Source of the DNA: Firmicutes bacterium CAG:582
GTDB taxonomy: Bacteria; Bacillota_I; Bacilli_A; RF39; UBA660
Assembly: GCA_000435515.1 (NCBI GenBank)
Contig: FR884179.1
Coordinates: 27,967-91,966 of the forward strand
Direction of reading: 5' to 3'
Length of the DNA: 64,000 bases
Shown here: positions 23,900 to 32,929 of the stretch, piece by piece
Position numbering within the stretch: the stretch's first letter is position 1
Layout of the letters: each line of letters begins with the position of its first letter
Notes under the pieces: model-generated
Told to the model about the DNA's origin: nothing
Database searches by the model: none
The model's input: the letters and a program-made list of their open reading frames with translations, nothing else
Translations under genes and position numbers: made by a program

Positions 23900-24565
23900 T
23901 TATTCATAAATAATAAGAAAGTAATACTTGTTATCAACTTTATATATATTGATACCAACATAATTTAAATATTTATTTGTACCAACATCGGTATTCTTTA
24001 ATGTTTCATTCGCGATAACTTTATAACCATTATTGCTGCTCAAAATATTACTTTGATATCCATAATAGTTATAACCATATAAATAACTTTTTAAACCTTC
24101 ATCATGAATACTTTCCCATTTAATAGAAGCATCAATCGCTAAATCTCTTATATCCTTTTTCAAACTTAGGGTATTCAAACCATTTCTTTTTCTTGTATCA
24201 TTAATAATATTAAAGATATTTAAACACCATTCATCAAGTTCACTTGGATTAACTATACTTACGATTTTCTCAGTTGTAGTTGTTATTCCTTTAGTTGTTA
24301 TTTTTTTTGTTGCTGTTGTAGTAACTTTTGTTGAACTTGTTTTCGTCGTAGTTATCTCCGTAACTGCTTCTGTAACTATTTTTGTTGTTGTTTCAGTTGT
24401 TGATTCTTTTGTCGTTGTACTTTCTTGTATTGTTGTTTTATCATGTTTTGGTACTTTATTTTCTTCTTTAATATTAAAGTAAGTTATAACTGTAAAAGAA
24501 AGAAGTAATACAACTATAAAGATAATTAAAGTTACTAACATTATTATTTTTTCTTTATCTCTCAC
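23900..24565 (-). CDS. Membrane-anchored CAP/SCP-like domain protein with Thr-rich stalk
   Basis: 221 residues: one N-terminal membrane helix (about 8-30), a Thr-rich stalk (about 42-100, many TTTK/TTTT units), then a domain with 'IFNIINDTRKRNGLNTLSLKKDIRDLAIDAS', which matches the first helix pair of bacterial CAP (SCP/PR-1) domains. The C-terminus is shorter than a full CAP domain and the usual histidine pair is not evident. Start is GTG after AGGTGAG. Probably cell-surface exposed; the stalk resembles those of other surface proteins in this window. Function unknown. Confidence 0.65.
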   Translation of the reverse strand: MRDKEKIIMLVTLIIFIVVLLLSFTVITYFNIKEENKVPKHDKTTIQESTTTKESTTETTTKIVTEAVTEITTTKTSSTKVTTTATKKITTKGITTTTEKIVSIVNPSELDEWCLNIFNIINDTRKRNGLNTLSLKKDIRDLAIDASIKWESIHDEGLKSYLYGYNYYGYQSNILSSNNGYKVIANETLKNTDVGTNKYLNYVGINIYKVDNKYYFLIIYE

Positions 24566-24588
24566 ATTCTCACCTAAACCTTATTATA

Positions 24589-27444
24589 CTAAATTTTACT
24601 TATATTAGATACAACTATTTGATATTTATCCATTCTTTTTTCGACTCTTCCACGCACTTTAACTAAAGATCCAACTGAAACATCTTTTAATCCTGGAAAA
24701 GCTTCTTTAAATATCGTAAATTCTGAAGTACCTGTTTCGTCACTTGCTTCTAAAAATGCCATATCATCACCATTTTTAGTTTTAATCTTTTTGATTTTTT
24801 CAACCAAAACTACAGTATCAACAACTTTATCAAAGTTTTCTTTAATATTTGCTTGTTTAAATGAATTTACATATTTACTCGCTGGATGATTAGTAACATA
24901 AAAACCATAAAGAGAAAGTTCCATATTCATAAGTTCTCCATCATCAAATTCATCTACTTCATTCATAACAGGCTCACTTACTAAAGAAGAATCTAAATCG
25001 CGTATTAATTCAGCATAAGTTATACTGGAATTTAAATTGGTTATTAAAGTCTTTCTATTAATACCTAAATCATCAAAAACACCAGCTTTTATCAAAATTT
25101 CAACTATATTTTGATTTACTATTTTTTTATAACATCTTGCAAGAAAATCATTAAAACTCTTAAACTCACCATTTTCTCTTTCTTTAATTATTCCATCTGT
25201 TACTTGAGAAGAAATTCCTTTTATACTTCTAAATGGAAGTAATATGGCATTATTTTCACATTCATATAGATATCCTGATTTATTGATACTAGGTTTAATT
25301 ATTTTTATATCATTTCCTTTAGCTTCCGTAATATACTCTTTTGTTTTTTCTTCTCCACCAATATTAGTATTAAGTAAACTTGCATAGAATTCACATTTAT
25401 AATTTACTTTTAAATAAGCCATTTCATATGCTAAAAGTGCATAAGCAACCGAATGTGATTTATTAAAACCAAATGATGCAAATTTTTCAATAAACTTAAA
25501 TACTTCTTCTGCACATTCTTTAGAATATCCATTTTTTATTGATTCTTCAATGAATATTTTTCTTTCACTTTCCATTACTTCTACTTTTTTCTTGCTTATG
25601 GCTCTTCTAACAATATCAGCATGAGCATAACTATAATTTCCCATCGTCCTTAAAATTTCCATTATTTGCTCTTGATATACAATTATTCCATAAGTTTCAT
25701 CCAAAATACTCTTTAAAGACTCATCAAAAGTAGAATATTTAAAATGTTTGTTCTTACGATCACACAAAACATCAATATTTTCCATTGGGCCTGGTCTATA
25801 TACTGCTAAAGCTAAAACCAAATCTTCAAATTTATCAGGTTTAAATTTTTTTAAAAAACTTTTCATTCCAAATGACTCAAATTGAAATATACCTAGAGTA
25901 TGTGCCTCTTTAAAAAGATTATATACTTTTTCATCATTTAAGGGTATTGCCATTAAATTAAAATTATCATCAATTTTTTTAATTGTATTTTTAATAATAG
26001 TTAAATTTTTAAGAGCTAAAAAGTCCATTTTTAAAAGGCCAAGACTTTCAAGTTCATTCATTGTATACCCTGTTAAAGTTATATCACTTTTCTTAATTAT
26101 TGGAATAACATCAGTTAATTTCACACTAGAAATAACTACTCCAGCAGCATGCATACTTTCATTTTTCTTTAATCCTTCAATAACACATGCTTCTTTATAA
26201 ACTTTCTTTAGTAATGAATTTCTATTTATTACTTCTAAAACATTTTTATTTAAATTGCCCTTTAAAGGCTTTTTACTATCAATAAATTGCAACAACGATT
26301 GAATTAAATTTTCTTTAACATTGTTGATTTTACCAACTGTTCTAATTGCTTCACGTGCTTGAAAAGTTCCGTATGTTATTATTCTTGCAACATACTCACT
26401 TCCATACTTTTCTTTTACATAGTTAAATACTTCATCTACTCTCTCATATTCAAAATCGATATCAATATCGGGCATAGTTATTCTTTCTGGATTTAAAAAT
26501 CTTTCAAATAATAAATTATATTTTAAAGGATCAATTTCTGTTATACCAAGAGAATATGAAACTAAGGAAGAAACTGCACTTCCTCTTCCGGGACCAATTA
26601 GAATACCATTTTTCTTAGCATATCTAACATAATCAAAAACGATTAAAAAATAATTTGAAAACCCCATCTTATTGATTATATCTAATTCATATAAAAGTCT
26701 TTCTTTATATTTTAAAGGTACATCATTACTAAGTCTTCTATTTAATCCTTTAATTGCTAAATTCTTTAAATATTCTTGGCTATTTTCAACATATACCGGA
26801 ATATATGAAGTAGCATTAGGAAATTCAATATCAATTAAATCTGTTAACCTAGAGGTATCATATTCTTTTATCTCTAAAATAGATTCTCTATAGTCTTTTA
26901 ATGAAAATTCACCTAAAGTAATATTTTTATTTATCATATCTAAATAATTGATATATTTTGAAGCCTCTTCAGTTAAGGATAAAGTTTCATTTATATATAT
27001 AACATCTTCACTTATAGATAATTCATCTACTCTTTCTTCATCTGTTTTAAATGATAAAAATACTTTAGAAAAAATCTTCTTCATATTTTCATATATTTCT
27101 AAACTTTCATAGTTTATTACACATATAATATCTTCAGAATAATTTTTAAGAGTTTTAAAACTTTTTTCCTCTAAACTAGAAAATTTAAATAGATTAGTAA
27201 GTCCATGATAATTAACTGGATATAAATATACCTCTTTATCTTCAATTATAATATCTAAGCCTATTACTGGTTTTATATTATTTTTTTTACACATTTCATA
27301 AAATATATGTGAAGAATTTAAATTATCATCAAGAATTCCGATTACATTTAATCCATTATTTTTAGCATACAAAATATAGTCTTCAATTTTAATAAGACTT
27401 TTTAATATACTAAAATCAGTTTTAACACCTAACGGATAAAACAT
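24589..27444 (-). CDS. dnaE: DNA polymerase III alpha subunit (DnaE type)
   Basis: About 951 residues. Catalytic region with 'GPGRGSAVSSLVSY' and 'PDIDIDFEYERVDEVFNYV' (polymerase aspartates), 'ITYGTFQAREAIRTVGKI', 'HAAGVVIS', the finger segment 'YGIIVYQEQIMEIL' and 'FNKSHSVAYALLAYEMAYLK', helix-hairpin-helix and OB-fold at the C-terminus. The N-terminal PHP domain has lost its first metal motif: 'YPLGVKTDFSILKS' replaces the usual HxHxxYSLLDG, so PHP exonuclease activity is unlikely. Shorter than E. coli DnaE (1160). Start at ATG 27444 (AGGTGAT upstream), not the ATG at 27462. Confidence 0.93.
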   Translation of the reverse strand: MFYPLGVKTDFSILKSLIKIEDYILYAKNNGLNVIGILDDNLNSSHIFYEMCKKNNIKPVIGLDIIIEDKEVYLYPVNYHGLTNLFKFSSLEEKSFKTLKNYSEDIICVINYESLEIYENMKKIFSKVFLSFKTDEERVDELSISEDVIYINETLSLTEEASKYINYLDMINKNITLGEFSLKDYRESILEIKEYDTSRLTDLIDIEFPNATSYIPVYVENSQEYLKNLAIKGLNRRLSNDVPLKYKERLLYELDIINKMGFSNYFLIVFDYVRYAKKNGILIGPGRGSAVSSLVSYSLGITEIDPLKYNLLFERFLNPERITMPDIDIDFEYERVDEVFNYVKEKYGSEYVARIITYGTFQAREAIRTVGKINNVKENLIQSLLQFIDSKKPLKGNLNKNVLEVINRNSLLKKVYKEACVIEGLKKNESMHAAGVVISSVKLTDVIPIIKKSDITLTGYTMNELESLGLLKMDFLALKNLTIIKNTIKKIDDNFNLMAIPLNDEKVYNLFKEAHTLGIFQFESFGMKSFLKKFKPDKFEDLVLALAVYRPGPMENIDVLCDRKNKHFKYSTFDESLKSILDETYGIIVYQEQIMEILRTMGNYSYAHADIVRRAISKKKVEVMESERKIFIEESIKNGYSKECAEEVFKFIEKFASFGFNKSHSVAYALLAYEMAYLKVNYKCEFYASLLNTNIGGEEKTKEYITEAKGNDIKIIKPSINKSGYLYECENNAILLPFRSIKGISSQVTDGIIKERENGEFKSFNDFLARCYKKIVNQNIVEILIKAGVFDDLGINRKTLITNLNSSITYAELIRDLDSSLVSEPVMNEVDEFDDGELMNMELSLYGFYVTNHPASKYVNSFKQANIKENFDKVVDTVVLVEKIKKIKTKNGDDMAFLEASDETGTSEFTIFKEAFPGLKDVSVGSLVKVRGRVEKRMDKYQIVVSNISKI

Positions 27445-27507
27445 ATCATCACCTATATCCATTATACACCATTACTTATCTAAACAAAATTAAAAACGTA
27501 AAAATTA

Positions 27508-27536
27508 TTGACTTATCTAAATTATCTTGATATAAT
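27508..27536 (+). promoter_or_regulatory. Promoter of rpmB
   Basis: TTGACT (27508-27513), 17-base spacer, TATAAT (27531-27536). Confidence 0.85.
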
Positions 27537-27566
27537 CTTAAAGAATTCTTTAAAGGAGGGAAAACT

Positions 27567-27737
27567 ATGGCAAAGAAATTAACTGGTAGAAAACCTTTAT
27601 TTGGAAATACTAGATCACATGCATTAAATCATTCTAGAAGAAAACAAAAATTAAATACACAAACAAAGAAAATTGATGGTGTTAAAGTTACTTTATCAAC
27701 TCGTGAATGGAAAACATTAAATAAGGATGCAGCTTAA
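27567..27737 (+). CDS. rpmB: 50S ribosomal protein L28
   Basis: 56 residues, translated by hand: begins MAKKLTGRKPLFGNTRSHA, continues with the basic 'SRRKQKLNTQTKKI' and ends 'STREWKTLNKDAA'. The GN-x-RSHA segment and the basic C-terminal half are diagnostic of L28. Slightly short of the usual 62. Strong ribosome site AAAGGAGGG and a near-perfect promoter. In many Firmicutes rpmB lies near rpe/rsgA; here it is about 18 kb away, followed by a PHP phosphoesterase gene. Confidence 0.95.
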   Translation: MAKKLTGRKPLFGNTRSHALNHSRRKQKLNTQTKKIDGVKVTLSTREWKTLNKDAA

Positions 27738-27771
27738 TCGCTGTTTTTTTATTTCTTTATAAGGAGAAAAT

Positions 27772-28515
27772 ATGGAAAATTATAAGGCTGATGTACACAT
27801 ACATTCTAGTTATTCATTTGATTCGGATCTTCCAATCAAAACCATTATTGAAAGAGAAAAAGAACTTGGAAATGATGTTATAGCAATAACTGATCACGTT
27901 GAATTCGCTCAAAAAAATATTTTGCAAACTATCAATAGCTTAACAAAACGTGAAAAAGAAATAAGAAAATATGAACAAGGAAAAGATATATTAGTCATCA
28001 GAGGTATTGAGATATCAGAACCACATTTATATAAGGAATATGTTGAGTTTTTAAGAAATATGTATGGTATTGAATACATCATTGGAAGTATTCACCATCT
28101 AAATGGTAAATCATTTAGATATAATAAAGATGCAGTTGATGATTATTTAAGATTAATGTTGGATATGGTTACCTATGGAGATATGGATACTCTTGCTCAT
28201 ATGGATTACATCAAAAAATATGGAACAAAAAAAAACCTCGATAAAGGCTTAATTGACGAGATTTTAACTACAATTATTGCAAGAGGTATAACTCTTGAAA
28301 TAAACTCAAGTGGTTATCGAAGATGTGGGAGTCCATTTCCTAGTGTAGAAATTCTTGAAAGATATATTGATCTTGGTGGAAGCAATGTTGTTATTGGAAG
28401 TGATGCACACAAAAAAAGCGAGCTTTATGACGGCGTAAAACAAGCATGTGAAGATATAAAAGAACTAAAATTAAATAAAGGTGTTATTATTAATAAGCAA
28501 TTTAAAAGTATATAG
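27772..28515 (+). CDS. PHP-domain phosphoesterase (HisJ-like)
   Basis: 247 residues. PHP metal motifs are complete: 'ADVHIHSSYSFDSD' (H9, H11), 'AITDHVEF' (D, H), 'RGIEISEP' (E), 'IIGSIHHLNG' (HH), 'LAHMDYIKKYG' (H), 'LEINSSGYRRCGSPFPS' and 'IGSDAHKKSEL' (D, H). This resembles histidinol-phosphate phosphatase HisJ, but no his genes are near, so the substrate is uncertain. AAGGAG precedes the ATG. Likely co-transcribed with rpmB, 34 bases upstream. Its stop lies in the left arm of the downstream terminator. Confidence 0.88.
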   Translation: MENYKADVHIHSSYSFDSDLPIKTIIEREKELGNDVIAITDHVEFAQKNILQTINSLTKREKEIRKYEQGKDILVIRGIEISEPHLYKEYVEFLRNMYGIEYIIGSIHHLNGKSFRYNKDAVDDYLRLMLDMVTYGDMDTLAHMDYIKKYGTKKNLDKGLIDEILTTIIARGITLEINSSGYRRCGSPFPSVEILERYIDLGGSNVVIGSDAHKKSELYDGVKQACEDIKELKLNKGVIINKQFKSI

Positions 28516-28537
28516 CTAAAAACTATATACTTTTTTC
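28506..28537. terminator. Terminator between the PHP and arylsulfotransferase-like genes
   Basis: AAGTATATAG (28506-28515) pairs with CTATATACTT (28523-28532), followed by T residues; the A-rich left side allows use from the minus strand too. Confidence 0.8.
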
Positions 28538-30411
28538 GTATCATAAAGTTCTTCATTAATAGAAACAAAAACACGATATCTATCACTAGGAATATCAATA
28601 TTAAATACATTATTAATATTCTTATCATCTTCATTTTTATAAACAAAAGAATATACTTTACCTCTTCTATTTAAGAAATAAAACTTAACTTCATCATTTT
28701 CATTTATTTTATAATTTGTTGAAAAAGTATGCTTTGTAAACTCAAATGTATTTATCCATTCCATAGAAGAATCAACATCTATTTCATTTATTGATAAAAC
28801 ATCTAAATCAGATTTTTCCACGGTATCAATGATATTAAATTGTTCCAAATCAACATTTTTAGTTTCTTCATCATAAAGATTATGTTTAAATGCACGATAC
28901 TTACCTTCTTCAGTAGTAGCTTTAAATACTACTTTATCATTTTCATCCAACTCAATTATTAAACTATATATATCATCAACGTTTTTTTCAACTTCTACTA
29001 AACTATTATCACTTTTATCTCTAAAATCATCTTTTAAAATATAGCCACAATCCATAAACTTATGATTATTTTCTAAAACATTAAATATTCCATATTTTAT
29101 AGAAAAATACTTTTTATCAAAATCACTTTTCCAAACAAGATTAGCCACATTATTTTTTATATCATAGATTTCCATAGCTGTATAAGCTGAATTATAATCC
29201 CCAACTTTATTGGATTTATTTTCAAATGCTACTCCATAACGGTCATATCCGTTATTAAACAAAGCTAAATAACCATCTTTAGTAATTGTTGGAGTATGTT
29301 GCCCTAGTGGATATCTTCCCGACTTTACTTTAACTAAATATTTTTTCCATACGTCAGAAGAGAATAAAGAATCAGCTCCTGTAAATACATAATTAAGTTT
29401 TTTGTTTTTATAATCAAAATTAAACACTGTATTTATTTCTCTAAATGATACAACTAGATTTCCATTTTCTTCATCATAATAAAATCCGTTACGTATGGCT
29501 TTTGGTCCTAGATATTCTTCAGGAAAATCAGAATCTATTTCTTTTATTACTTCATATATATCAAGACCATCTATAACTTTTCCATCACTAGGATTCATTT
29601 CATAAATATATTGATGATTAAAATAAATTGCTTTATCTCCACCTGCTAACATATAGTTACCATTTTTTAAAATTTGCATTTCAAATCCATAACCATGTTC
29701 CAAATTATAATAATTATATATTTTTCCTAAATAATCCATTTCGACTAGACCAACAAAATTTTCACGAACCTGACCTTCAGAAGTACCAATTAAAAAATGT
29801 CCATTTGGAAGCCACTCAACATCCATACGATTATCAACAGTTAAATAAAATCTTAATTTTCCATCTTTATCCCAGCCAGTAAAATAGGTTTTATATGAAG
29901 CAACCGTAAAGATTATTCCGTTTTTATCGTTGATAACTTCATTTTTTTCAACATTTAAAGGATATTCAACATTTGCTTTTTCACATTTTATATAATATGT
30001 ATATTCATACCCATCCGTTTTCAAAGTGACTTTATTATTAAAGTCATCATATAAACCATATATTGGAATTACATGTTCTTGAGATTTTTCCATTTTAGTA
30101 AAGTATTCATCATTAATATACACATCTATTGAATTTTTCTCTTTAGTTTGAAATATAATAATAGCTGATAATGGACTTATACCATAAGGATTTAATTCAA
30201 CATATGCATTTTCAACGGTATATTTTTTACTTTTTCTAACCTTATCTAAACGATTATTTACCTTTTCTTGAATACTTACTTGTTCAATTGTTGAAGATAA
30301 AGTACTTCCTTTAAAGTAACTACTTAATCTTCTAGTTTCATTAAAACAATAAACTAAAACTACACCTAAAGTAACTATGATTAATATAATAAGATTAATT
30401 AATTTTTTCAT
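28516..30411 (-). CDS. Arylsulfotransferase-like beta-propeller protein (ASST family)
   Basis: 631 residues: N-terminal membrane anchor (about 3-24), an Ig-like N-domain (about 60-140) and a six-bladed propeller with 'WLPNGHFLIGTSEGQ', 'LKNGNYMLAGGD' and 'QHTPTITKDGYLALFNNG', the Arylsulfotrans fold. ASST transfers sulfate between phenols outside the membrane through a histidine. The QH of the last blade is present, but the usual WLHxN and SSRHQ segments read 'PKAIRNGFYYDE' and 'VSFREI': the Arg is kept and the His residues are lost, so activity is doubtful. ATG 30411 follows GGAGG; it lies two bases after the preceding stop. Confidence 0.75.
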   Translation of the reverse strand: MKKLINLIILIIVTLGVVLVYCFNETRRLSSYFKGSTLSSTIEQVSIQEKVNNRLDKVRKSKKYTVENAYVELNPYGISPLSAIIIFQTKEKNSIDVYINDEYFTKMEKSQEHVIPIYGLYDDFNNKVTLKTDGYEYTYYIKCEKANVEYPLNVEKNEVINDKNGIIFTVASYKTYFTGWDKDGKLRFYLTVDNRMDVEWLPNGHFLIGTSEGQVRENFVGLVEMDYLGKIYNYYNLEHGYGFEMQILKNGNYMLAGGDKAIYFNHQYIYEMNPSDGKVIDGLDIYEVIKEIDSDFPEEYLGPKAIRNGFYYDEENGNLVVSFREINTVFNFDYKNKKLNYVFTGADSLFSSDVWKKYLVKVKSGRYPLGQHTPTITKDGYLALFNNGYDRYGVAFENKSNKVGDYNSAYTAMEIYDIKNNVANLVWKSDFDKKYFSIKYGIFNVLENNHKFMDCGYILKDDFRDKSDNSLVEVEKNVDDIYSLIIELDENDKVVFKATTEEGKYRAFKHNLYDEETKNVDLEQFNIIDTVEKSDLDVLSINEIDVDSSMEWINTFEFTKHTFSTNYKINENDEVKFYFLNRRGKVYSFVYKNEDDKNINNVFNIDIPSDRYRVFVSINEELYDTKKVYSF

Positions 30412-30413
30412 AT

Positions 30414-31292
30414 CTACCTCCAAATATCAAATGATACTTCATTAAAATATCTGTATAATGGATTTAATATTGGATCAACCTCTTTATTTTTTTCTATATC
30501 GGCATTTTCATAAACTCCTGTTATCTCTAGAGAATTATAAATTGCATGAGTTGTTAATGCACTTAAATAAAAACCTTCATCTGTAAGTTCTAAAAATAAT
30601 GATGTGTCATTTATTAAAATATTATATTGATAATAATTAATAACATTCATCTTTAATTTATCATTGATATTTAAAGAATATCCTTTATTACCAAATGTTA
30701 AAGTTATATTATTTTTACCATTAACTTCAATTTTTTTATCATTAATATTTATTACATAATCGTCCAATCTTAAAGAATAACTTGAAACTTGTTTAATAAA
30801 TCCATTTGTTTTAACATCAATTGTTATAGTTTTAAAATCGGTACTATATATCTGATTTATAATATCTTTATCCAACTCATAAACTATAATATTATTTTTA
30901 GTTGTCTTATTAACTATTAGTTCTGGTTCTAAAGTTTTTAAACTTGCAAATGTATCAATTATCTTAGTTAAAATAGACATATCAAACTCTAAAAAACCAT
31001 CCTCATTTTCAACAATATATATACCATTATCTAAAGAAAAATTATAATTAAACTCACTGGGATTGCTTTCTCCATGAGCACCCTTATATAGAGCATTAAG
31101 TTTTATTTTTCCAGTTTTATTAAAACTTATATTTATATTTCTTGCATAATCTCCAACTTTAATTATTTTTTCATTTAAATCATTAATAACGTAATCTCTT
31201 AACTTAAAATCATCATTATATATTGTATGAATACATACAACACTTATAAAAAGAGCAACTATTATAAATAAAGTATTTTTTATTTTTTTCAT
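30414..31292 (-). CDS. Membrane-anchored hypothetical protein, 292 aa
   Basis: Not recognised. One N-terminal membrane helix (about 6-24) and a beta-rich extracytoplasmic part with many alternating strands (for example 'GKIKLNALYKG', 'NNIIVYELDKDI', 'ITIDVKTNGFI', 'NITLTFGNKGYSLNIN'), reminiscent of LolA-like half-barrels such as the lipoprotein at 1634-2782, but without a lipobox. AATAGGTGAT precedes the ATG. Its stop abuts the arylsulfotransferase-like gene, so the pair is almost certainly co-translated. Confidence 0.6.
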   Translation of the reverse strand: MKKIKNTLFIIVALFISVVCIHTIYNDDFKLRDYVINDLNEKIIKVGDYARNINISFNKTGKIKLNALYKGAHGESNPSEFNYNFSLDNGIYIVENEDGFLEFDMSILTKIIDTFASLKTLEPELIVNKTTKNNIIVYELDKDIINQIYSTDFKTITIDVKTNGFIKQVSSYSLRLDDYVININDKKIEVNGKNNITLTFGNKGYSLNINDKLKMNVINYYQYNILINDTSLFLELTDEGFYLSALTTHAIYNSLEITGVYENADIEKNKEVDPILNPLYRYFNEVSFDIWR

Positions 31293-31332
31293 ATTATCAC
31301 CTATTGTATTAATATTATAACAACTAATAAAT

Positions 31333-31361
31333 AAAAAAAAAAGTGCAACAAAGGTTACACT
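31333..31361 (-). terminator. Terminator after the 399-residue gene
   Basis: Minus-strand AGTGTAAC pairs with GTTGCACT (one G-U) around a four-base loop, followed by ten T; the stop codon is inside the stem. Confidence 0.85.
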
Positions 31362-32554
31362 GGTGTATTTTGTAAAGTAACACAGTTAGAAAATCCACTA
31401 AAAGAACAAACTGTAGACATATCCTTGCTTGCCAAATTAAATGCACTTTCATTATATGCCCTTATAGTGGATGATGTTAGCTTGATTTCACCTAATTTAG
31501 TTAAATTATATCCAGAAATCATAAATATATTATTTGTTAAATAAAGATATATTTCATGTTTTTGTTTGACATTATTGATTAATACATATCCTCTAATATC
31601 ACTTTTTTTCAAATCATTTACTACATCTAAAATATAAACATTTTCCTGTAAAGTTATATTGTTTAAGGAATTTATTACATCATTTACTTTACTATGAAAA
31701 TTTTCTTTTCCACCATCTTTATCATACGAAAGATCATTTAAATTGCTACAGCCTTTCTTACTATATGAACGACATATATCTGCAACAGTTTTAGTTGAAA
31801 TTTTCTCATCTTTTTTCATTATTTTTGATTTTTTAAATTCATCAACATATTTATAGTTAACATACATATACATATCATTATAAACTGTATAAACATATTT
31901 TATCTCACTTATATCTTGAGCATCCACAATAATATATCCCGAAAACTCATCTTGATTAACTTCGTAATAATATATACCACTTGTATTAATCCCATTAATA
32001 CTTTTTATTTTTTCAATTAATTTTGATTGAACATCATTTAAACCCGAGATAAATATATCTTTTGAACTTAAATTATCTTGAACTTTAAACTCGCCAGCTA
32101 AATTAATTTTATCTTCTAAATAAGATTTTATAACAATCTTTATTGACATATTTGTCTTTTTATAAGCAATTAAATTATATATCAACTTATCAGTTAAAAT
32201 ACTTTCATCCTTAAGCAATTGATAATTATCTTCACTTATTTTATAGTAGATTGAATATTTAACTAGTTCATTTGAAACATTTAAATCATTAATGTTTATT
32301 GAAAGAGTTACATCCTTGTCTGTTTCATTTTTTATATCAATATATTTCTCATAAACATTTCCATATGTAATATCTGTATTAAACAAATTTCCAGCTTTAT
32401 ATGTTACTCCTATATCAACATTATCAACTAGTATTTTGCTTATATAATCGTTTTCATAATCTCCTTTAGAATCTTTTCTTTTAAACAAAAAAGAGATGCT
32501 TATTCCCAAAATAAAAACGATTATAATTATAATAAATGGTAACTTATTTTTCAT
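31355..32554 (-). CDS. Membrane-anchored hypothetical protein, 399 aa
   Basis: Not recognised. N-terminal membrane helix (about 5-25), then a long extracytoplasmic part. Residues about 60-165 look like an Ig-type domain ('EKYIDIKNETDKDVTLSINI', a DUF-like adhesin pattern); the rest has mixed strands and three or four cysteines (ICRSYSKKGCS; VCSFSGFSNCV) that could form disulfides. GGGTGAT precedes the ATG. It starts 51 bases after spoVAE with no terminator between, so it may be read from the sporulation operon; a role in the forespore or coat is a guess from position only. Confidence 0.6.
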   Translation of the reverse strand: MKNKLPFIIIIIVFILGISISFLFKRKDSKGDYENDYISKILVDNVDIGVTYKAGNLFNTDITYGNVYEKYIDIKNETDKDVTLSININDLNVSNELVKYSIYYKISEDNYQLLKDESILTDKLIYNLIAYKKTNMSIKIVIKSYLEDKINLAGEFKVQDNLSSKDIFISGLNDVQSKLIEKIKSINGINTSGIYYYEVNQDEFSGYIIVDAQDISEIKYVYTVYNDMYMYVNYKYVDEFKKSKIMKKDEKISTKTVADICRSYSKKGCSNLNDLSYDKDGGKENFHSKVNDVINSLNNITLQENVYILDVVNDLKKSDIRGYVLINNVKQKHEIYLYLTNNIFMISGYNLTKLGEIKLTSSTIRAYNESAFNLASKDMSTVCSFSGFSNCVTLQNTPV

Positions 32555-32605
32555 ATCATCACCCTATTTTAATTATAATCGGCTTTTAAATTCATTTCAA
32601 CTACT

Positions 32606-32929
32606 TTAGTTTTTAACTTTAAAAATTAATGTTACAATAGCTGCACATAAAATAGAAGATACTATACCTGTAGAAACATTTCCAAGCATATTTAAAATAC
32701 CTAATTTTAATGCGCCATTATAAAGAGTATTACCAAAAGACATAATCACTACACTTGCTCCTCCTCCAAAGAACTTTACAAGTTTATCATAAATTCCCAA
32801 AAATCCGAGTAAAGCTCCAATAGAAACAAACAAACTAGTGATATGTCCACTTGTAAGTTTAGTATTATCTTTAATAATTTGTGCAATAACACAAACAATT
32901 CCTGTAAATATAAATGATTTAATTATCAT
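32606..32929 (-). CDS. spoVAE: Stage V sporulation protein AE (SpoVAEb)
   Basis: 107 residues with three to four membrane helices: 'IKSFIFTGIVCVIAQIIKDNTKLTSGHITSLFVSIGALLGFLGIYDKLVKFFGGGASV' is the characteristic SpoVAEb N-terminal half. With SpoVAC it forms the membrane channel that moves dipicolinic acid into the developing spore and out at germination. ATG overlaps the spoVAD stop (ATGA) after GGAGG. SpoVAC-AD-AEb is the conserved core of the SpoVA machinery. Confidence 0.92.
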   Translation of the reverse strand: MIIKSFIFTGIVCVIAQIIKDNTKLTSGHITSLFVSIGALLGFLGIYDKLVKFFGGGASVVIMSFGNTLYNGALKLGILNMLGNVSTGIVSSILCAAIVTLIFKVKN

